Positions 6,144-9,385 of a stretch of DNA of 9,385 nt are shown one piece after another; position 1 is the first letter of the stretch; each line of letters begins with the position of its first letter. This DNA comes from RGIG8748 sp045545635. GTDB taxonomy: Bacteria; Bacillota; Clostridia; UMGS1810. A program made the translations under genes and the position numbers. Under the pieces are notes generated by a model. It did not search any database, was not told the origin of the DNA, and saw nothing but the letters and a program-made list of their open reading frames with translations. The stretch lies in assembly GCA_045545635.1 (NCBI GenBank), contig JAZQBI010000111.1, positions 1 to 9,385 on the forward strand, written 5' to 3'.

Positions 6144-6755
6144 TTATTCTGCATATGCTGCAATTGTAGCAGCATTAAGTTCAGCTTCAGTCACATTTTC
6201 AAGAACGATAACAAAGTTGCCGTCCTGGTCACAACCCTGTGCCTTAAGCTTTTCGCCATCAACAGTGATACCGTATTCTGTAACAGCACCTGTAACCTTA
6301 CCCTGGAAGATATAACCAGTCTTATCGCCATATGTAGTATTGGCAATTTTCCAGTTATTCGGATCCGGAGTTACAGTAGCATCACCTTTTGTGAGGTAGT
6401 TACAACCTTCAGCAAAAGTAAATACAGGGAAAGTATATCCCTTGTCAGAACCATTCTTAGCAACAGCAGCAAGTACATCGTTCTTAGCTGCGGTAAAAGT
6501 AAAGCCAACAGTTTCAGCTTCAGCAGTTGCCTGGTCGATATAAACTATCTTACCAGCATTTTCAACATAGTAGGTGATTTCGTCACCGACTTTAACATCG
6601 CCAACTGTTGTCTCGATAGTCATGTCAGCGTCGCTACCGTATGTGTAGCTTGTGATTGTGGTTACTGCATTATCTGCAGCAAAAGCAGTTAAAGTTGCAA
6701 AAGTCATGCAGAGAACGCACGCAATTGCTAAAGTTTTTGAAAACTTTAATTTCAT
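6144..6755 (-). CDS. Secreted acidic protein, function unknown
   Basis: A 203-residue exported protein with a clear signal peptide: MKLKFSK, a hydrophobic stretch from residue 9 to 24, and cleavage near TAFA-AD (24-28). The mature part is acidic, rich in Ala, Thr and Gly, and predicted mostly beta. The segment GDEITYYVENAGKIVYIDQA with the following GFTFTA (about 58-89) resembles Ig-like beta-sandwich modules of clostridial surface proteins, but I cannot assign a family. Two Cys (118 and 175) could form a disulfide. The start at 6755 was chosen because AAGGAG (6768-6773) precedes it by 12 bases; an ATG at 6767 touches the site and one at 6776 has none. It is first in a two-gene transcript with the 55-residue peptide, behind a perfect promoter, so both are probably abundant. 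Confidence 0.78.
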   Translation of the reverse strand: MKLKFSKTLAIACVLCMTFATLTAFAADNAVTTITSYTYGSDADMTIETTVGDVKVGDEITYYVENAGKIVYIDQATAEAETVGFTFTAAKNDVLAAVAKNGSDKGYTFPVFTFAEGCNYLTKGDATVTPDPNNWKIANTTYGDKTGYIFQGKVTGAVTEYGITVDGEKLKAQGCDQDGNFVIVLENVTEAELNAATIAAYAE

Positions 6756-6767
6756 TTTGTCACACAT

Positions 6768-6773
6768 CTCCTT
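6768..6773 (-). promoter_or_regulatory. Ribosome binding site deciding the secreted-protein start
   Basis: AAGGAG on the minus strand lies between three in-frame ATGs. It directly abuts the ATG ending at 6767, lies downstream of the first base of the one at 6776, and precedes the one at 6755 by 12 bases. Only the last arrangement allows use of the site, and it also gives the most typical signal peptide. Confidence 0.65.
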
Positions 6774-6799
6774 CATTTAATATACTGATTGTTGAATTC

Positions 6800-6828
6800 A
6801 TTATAGCAAAGCCAAAAAACTTTGTCAA
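6800..6828 (-). promoter_or_regulatory. Perfect consensus sigma-A promoter
   Basis: On the minus strand, TTGACA (6823-6828) and TATAAT (6800-6805) match the consensus in all twelve positions with the ideal 17-base spacer. Transcription should start near 6793, about 38 bases before the secreted-protein ATG. It gives the secreted protein and 55-residue peptide their own strong transcript, apart from the ABC transporter operon upstream. Confidence 0.9.
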
Positions 6829-6908
6829 TATATTTTTGGTAAATTTATGGTTAAATTAGTAACAATTAGTCCGGGGTTTGGTTGTGCAATTTTGCTAAAG
6901 TGTCAAAG

Positions 6909-8555
6909 TCACGACCTGTCGACTATTTTCATTTCTTCTATGCATAGGTGCCTGTTTGCAATGGAAATTGCCGCCGGTCTGTGGGTTATTATAAGACAGG
7001 TTTTGTGAGATAGTCTTTTTATATTTTCGAGTATGTCACACTCTGTTTCCTCATCGAGAGCACTTGTTGCCTCGTCAAGGAGAATAATGGGAGCATCACG
7101 GTATATTGCTCTTGCCACTGCCAGCCTTTGTATCTGACCTTCGCTGAGTCCAAGACCGTTTTCTCCAAGGAGTGTTTCCATTCCGTCAGGAAGTGACTCA
7201 ATGTACTCCCGTATGCATGCACATTCTGCTGCCATATTCAGACGGTCAACATCGGGGTTCTCGTCAAAGAACGTTATATTTTCTGCAATGGTTCCCGATA
7301 TTATCATGTTTCCTTGAGGAACATATGAAAAGTATGCCCTTTGAGATTTCTTTTCCGATTCTTTTTCTTCATTATATATACGTATGCTTCCTTCAGCACA
7401 TTCGTATATTCCGAGAAGCAGTTTAAAAAGCGTACTCTTTCCCTTTCCGGACGGTGCAGTGAGTACCGCAATATCTCCGGCATTCACAGTGAACGAAGCA
7501 CCTTTGAGAACCTCTTCCTCGTCATATGAAAAGCTTAAGTTTTCCACTGTAAGAGCACTGAATTTTTTCGGTTCATCCAATGAGGGTGCATCCTTTGAGA
7601 TTGCCTCTATTTCCATTATGCGGTCAGCGGAAGCACAAGTTGCAAAAAACTTGGTAAGGCTTCCTGAAATTTCTCTGAAAGGGCTCTGGACAGAGCTTAC
7701 AAGCTGAATTATCGCCGCAAAACCGCCCACCGTCATTATTCCGATTCGTATTTTGTAGGCACACCAGGCAACGGCAAAATAGTATGCCGCCGTAAGTGCA
7801 AGAAAGTACAGCACATTAACCACAAGGCTTATATAGCCCACCTTCATATTGAGACGGTAGTTGTCCTTTTGGAGCTTGGCAGTATAGTTCTCTGCCATTT
7901 TTTCCTTGCGGAATGCCTTGAAAACCAAAAGATTATGAAGGGTTTCCTGCATAAAGGAAAGTATCTTTCCGTCACTTGCAAGGGTTGCCTTGTGGAGAGG
8001 CTTGACTCTTCTGCCGTACAATACCGATGCCAATACCACAACAGGTCCCAGTGCCACACAGACAAGTGCAAGAGCCGCATCCAGCATACACAGTGCCGCA
8101 AAGCTCATAACCACTCCCGACACAAGCATTACAAACGTGGGGATAAGGTCAACAAGGTTGTCGCTTATTATACGGACATCTCTTGTAAGCCTGTTTATAA
8201 GCTCACCTGTGTGATAACTGGTAATCTCTTTATAATCAGAAAATGTAATTTTGGAAAAAAGTCGTTTTTGAAGTCTGTTTTTTGTAACAGCTCCAAGTCT
8301 TACGGAAAGAAGATTGTACAGGCTCTGCACTGTTATATCCGATACCAAAAGCAGTACCATCACCCACACGCATTTTGCAAAGCCGCCGTTTCTTGCACCT
8401 GTGGCAAAATCCAGAAGGTCACGGCTTGCAAGGGCAAACCTCACCGATATATATGATATTAATATACCCAGAAGAGAAAGCAAAACAATCTGCTTTGCAA
8501 CGGGCTTTGCGGCATTAAAAAGCCACTTAAGAGCCGAAGCTTTTCCTCTTAGCAT
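6909..8555 (-). CDS. ABC transporter, fused permease and ATPase
   Basis: A 548-residue ABC half-transporter of the exporter type, working as a homodimer in the membrane. The membrane domain (about 1-310) has hydrophobic segments near 22-45, 61-82, 137-180, 240-268 and 275-292. The ATPase domain shows APSGKGKST (367-375), Q-loop YVPQG (411-415), signature LSEGQ (470-474), Walker B IILLDEA (490-496) and switch His in ITHR (H525). Two motifs deviate: the first Gly of Walker A is Ala, and the signature has Glu for the first Gly after LS; both are probably still functional. There is no N-terminal C39 peptidase domain, so leader removal must be done by another protein. AGGAGG lies seven bases before the ATG. 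The gene overlaps the S26-like gene by 29 bases. It most likely exports the mature peptide (inference). Confidence 0.92.
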   Translation of the reverse strand: MLRGKASALKWLFNAAKPVAKQIVLLSLLGILISYISVRFALASRDLLDFATGARNGGFAKCVWVMVLLLVSDITVQSLYNLLSVRLGAVTKNRLQKRLFSKITFSDYKEITSYHTGELINRLTRDVRIISDNLVDLIPTFVMLVSGVVMSFAALCMLDAALALVCVALGPVVVLASVLYGRRVKPLHKATLASDGKILSFMQETLHNLLVFKAFRKEKMAENYTAKLQKDNYRLNMKVGYISLVVNVLYFLALTAAYYFAVAWCAYKIRIGIMTVGGFAAIIQLVSSVQSPFREISGSLTKFFATCASADRIMEIEAISKDAPSLDEPKKFSALTVENLSFSYDEEEVLKGASFTVNAGDIAVLTAPSGKGKSTLFKLLLGIYECAEGSIRIYNEEKESEKKSQRAYFSYVPQGNMIISGTIAENITFFDENPDVDRLNMAAECACIREYIESLPDGMETLLGENGLGLSEGQIQRLAVARAIYRDAPIILLDEATSALDEETECDILENIKRLSHKTCLIITHRPAAISIANRHLCIEEMKIVDRS

Positions 8556-9012
8556 GGACCAACCTCCTGATTTGATTGAATCCCCAGAGCACCTGATGTC
8601 TCATGGGGAAAATAAAAACCCATATACGGGAATAAAGCTTTATGATAAAATCATCGGTTTTGTACTCCTTGCCGTTACGGCAAAAGGAAACCACCTTGGC
8701 AATAACTGCATCGGTGGATACAGGGTATTCCTTTTCCACCTCGAAATCTCCCGCAATTGTAAGAACATCACCGCGTTTTTTTATTATGCGGTGGAGTATG
8801 TACTGTCCGTTTTTCCGCTTGTGGAGGACTATATCATACTTTCTTACTCCCTCTGCAGGGGCAAGAACCACGGAATCCTTAAGGTTATGAAGAAGCGGTG
8901 TCATACTTATTCCGCTGACCTTTATCCGTATCATAGAGCCTGCCGCAATGCACTCCTCAATGAGAGGTCCTACATCATTTATGCTGTAATTGGCATTTTC
9001 GTTTACTATCAT
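8527..9012 (-). CDS. S24/S26-like signal-peptidase-fold protein
   Basis: A 161-residue protein of the S24/S26 peptidase group often found beside PqqD genes in clostridial peptide clusters. The catalytic Ser sits in SGISMTP (S36). The second half has YILHRII with H74 and AGDF with D89, matching the Ser-His-Asp pattern of SipW-type signal peptidases rather than the Ser-Lys dyad of ordinary bacterial ones. There is no N-terminal membrane anchor; a hydrophobic stretch near 122-145 (including LYSRIWVFIF) may attach it to the membrane. It starts one base after the PqqD stop and overlaps the ABC transporter gene by 29 bases, so translation is coupled. It could remove the leader peptide, a function missing from the transporter. 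Its substrate is not shown by the sequence. Confidence 0.85.
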   Translation of the reverse strand: MIVNENANYSINDVGPLIEECIAAGSMIRIKVSGISMTPLLHNLKDSVVLAPAEGVRKYDIVLHKRKNGQYILHRIIKKRGDVLTIAGDFEVEKEYPVSTDAVIAKVVSFCRNGKEYKTDDFIIKLYSRIWVFIFPMRHQVLWGFNQIRRLVHAKRKSFGS

Positions 9013-9013
9013 T

Positions 9014-9277
9014 TTATTCTATTACCTTTTTATCTCTGAGAACTGCGACAAACTCTGCCACATCCTCGCCTGCTGTTTTTTCATCAACCTCATATTCCGA
9101 CATAAGTGCGGATGTGAGATCTTCCTCTGTTACATCATTTTTGAGAGCTTCCCAAAGAAAAGCTCCTGTTTCGTTGAGAGTTATCATAGCGGAAAAATCC
9201 ACAATATTTGCACCCGTAGGTACCACAACAAAGCTATCCGCAACAGTTTTCAGCATAAATCCTTCTTTGATTTTCAT
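9014..9277 (-). CDS. PqqD-family peptide recognition protein
   Basis: An 87-residue stand-alone RiPP recognition element. PqqD-like proteins bind the leader of a precursor peptide and deliver it to modifying enzymes. The typical pattern is present: MKIKEGFMLKTVADSFVVVP at 1-20, forming the edge strand that pairs with the leader; the conserved LNETGAFLWEALKND core at about 34-48; and a helical C-terminus from TEEDL through the EVDEKTAGEDVAEFVAVL segment. The start at 9277 is preferred over the ATG at 9298 because AAGGA (9287-9291) lies nine bases upstream of it, the family usually begins with this MKIKEGF-like strand, and the upstream gene's coding sequence runs to 9283. One base separates it from the S26-like gene. 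Confidence 0.9.
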   Translation of the reverse strand: MKIKEGFMLKTVADSFVVVPTGANIVDFSAMITLNETGAFLWEALKNDVTEEDLTSALMSEYEVDEKTAGEDVAEFVAVLRDKKVIE

Positions 9278-9282
9278 AACAT

Positions 9283-9385
9283 TTAATCCTTCTTCCATAG
9301 GGCTTTTCCCGATGATGTGTAATAATCGGGATTCGGAAGCTTTTCACGAAGCTTCATATTTGCACTGAGTACTCCTGCAGGCTTT
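9283..9385 (-). CDS. C-terminal tail of an unidentified gene (cut by window)
   Basis: A minus-strand frame open from the window edge encodes 33 residues, KPAGVLSANMKLREKLPNPD then YYTSSGKALWKKD, ending with TAA at 9283-9285, five bases before the PqqD ATG. The PqqD ribosome site lies inside its last codons, as in coupled operons. The competing frame that would give the longer PqqD form starts only at 9298 and lacks a ribosome site. The family cannot be told from this tail. By position it could be a peptide-modifying enzyme or another cluster protein. Confidence 0.55.
   Translation of the reverse strand, partial: KPAGVLSANMKLREKLPNPDYYTSSGKALWKKD

Noticed and set aside
6108..6692. + strand frame of 194 codons opposite the secreted protein
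   Set aside because: The minus frame has a signal peptide, ribosome site and perfect promoter; the + frame is a Ser/Cys-rich shadow.
6829..6908. Terminator after the ABC transporter gene
   Set aside because: The gap was read on both strands and no stem with a following T-run was found; read-through into the peptide transcript remains possible.
8314..9039. + strand frame of 241 codons across the ABC and S26-like genes
   Set aside because: It lies wholly opposite three motif-bearing genes, lacks a ribosome site, and shows no domain.

Overview
The window looks like low-to-moderate GC Clostridia DNA, probably an anaerobic gut Oscillospirales/Ruminococcaceae-type bacterium. This is inferred from strong AGGAGG ribosome binding sites, near-consensus sigma-A promoters, the HU sequence type, a desulfoferrodoxin (a marker of anaerobes), an S-layer-homology (SLH) protein and a PqqD-type peptide-modification locus. 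No mobile element, CRISPR array, tRNA or rRNA was seen.

Left part (1-3234). A desulfoferrodoxin (superoxide reductase), missing only its first residues, runs on + and ends at a strong hairpin terminator. A 298-base gap follows. It holds a TATAAT box and two tight, adjacent hairpins that look like a short stand-alone RNA (about 576-645). Every remaining protein gene is on the minus strand. Reading leftward from HU, there is a small histone-like HU gene with its own promoter and terminator. Beyond it lies a two-gene unit: a small membrane protein and a COG2509-type FAD-dependent dehydrogenase.

Right part (3235-9385). In transcription order (right to left) this is: the C-terminal tail of an unidentified gene; a PqqD-like RiPP recognition protein; an S24/S26 signal-peptidase-like protein; an ABC transporter with fused membrane and ATPase domains. 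A perfect consensus promoter (TTGACA-17-TATAAT) then drives a secreted 203-residue protein and a 55-residue peptide closed by a strong terminator. A second strong promoter (TTGACT-17-TATAAT, extended -10) drives an HPr-kinase-like serine kinase and an SLH-domain protein.

The right part reads as a ribosomally synthesised and post-translationally modified peptide (RiPP) system. The 55-residue peptide carries an N-terminal Y-x-x-P-x-V motif like the leader motif read by PqqD-like proteins in lasso-peptide systems. Recognition (PqqD), phosphorylation (HprK-like), proteolysis (S26-like), export (ABC) and possibly cell-surface attachment (SLH protein) can all be proposed. No cyclase or other maturase lies in the window, and the peptide has no Cys and no obvious lasso core. 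The class therefore cannot be named and may be undescribed. The link between the modules is inference from gene order.
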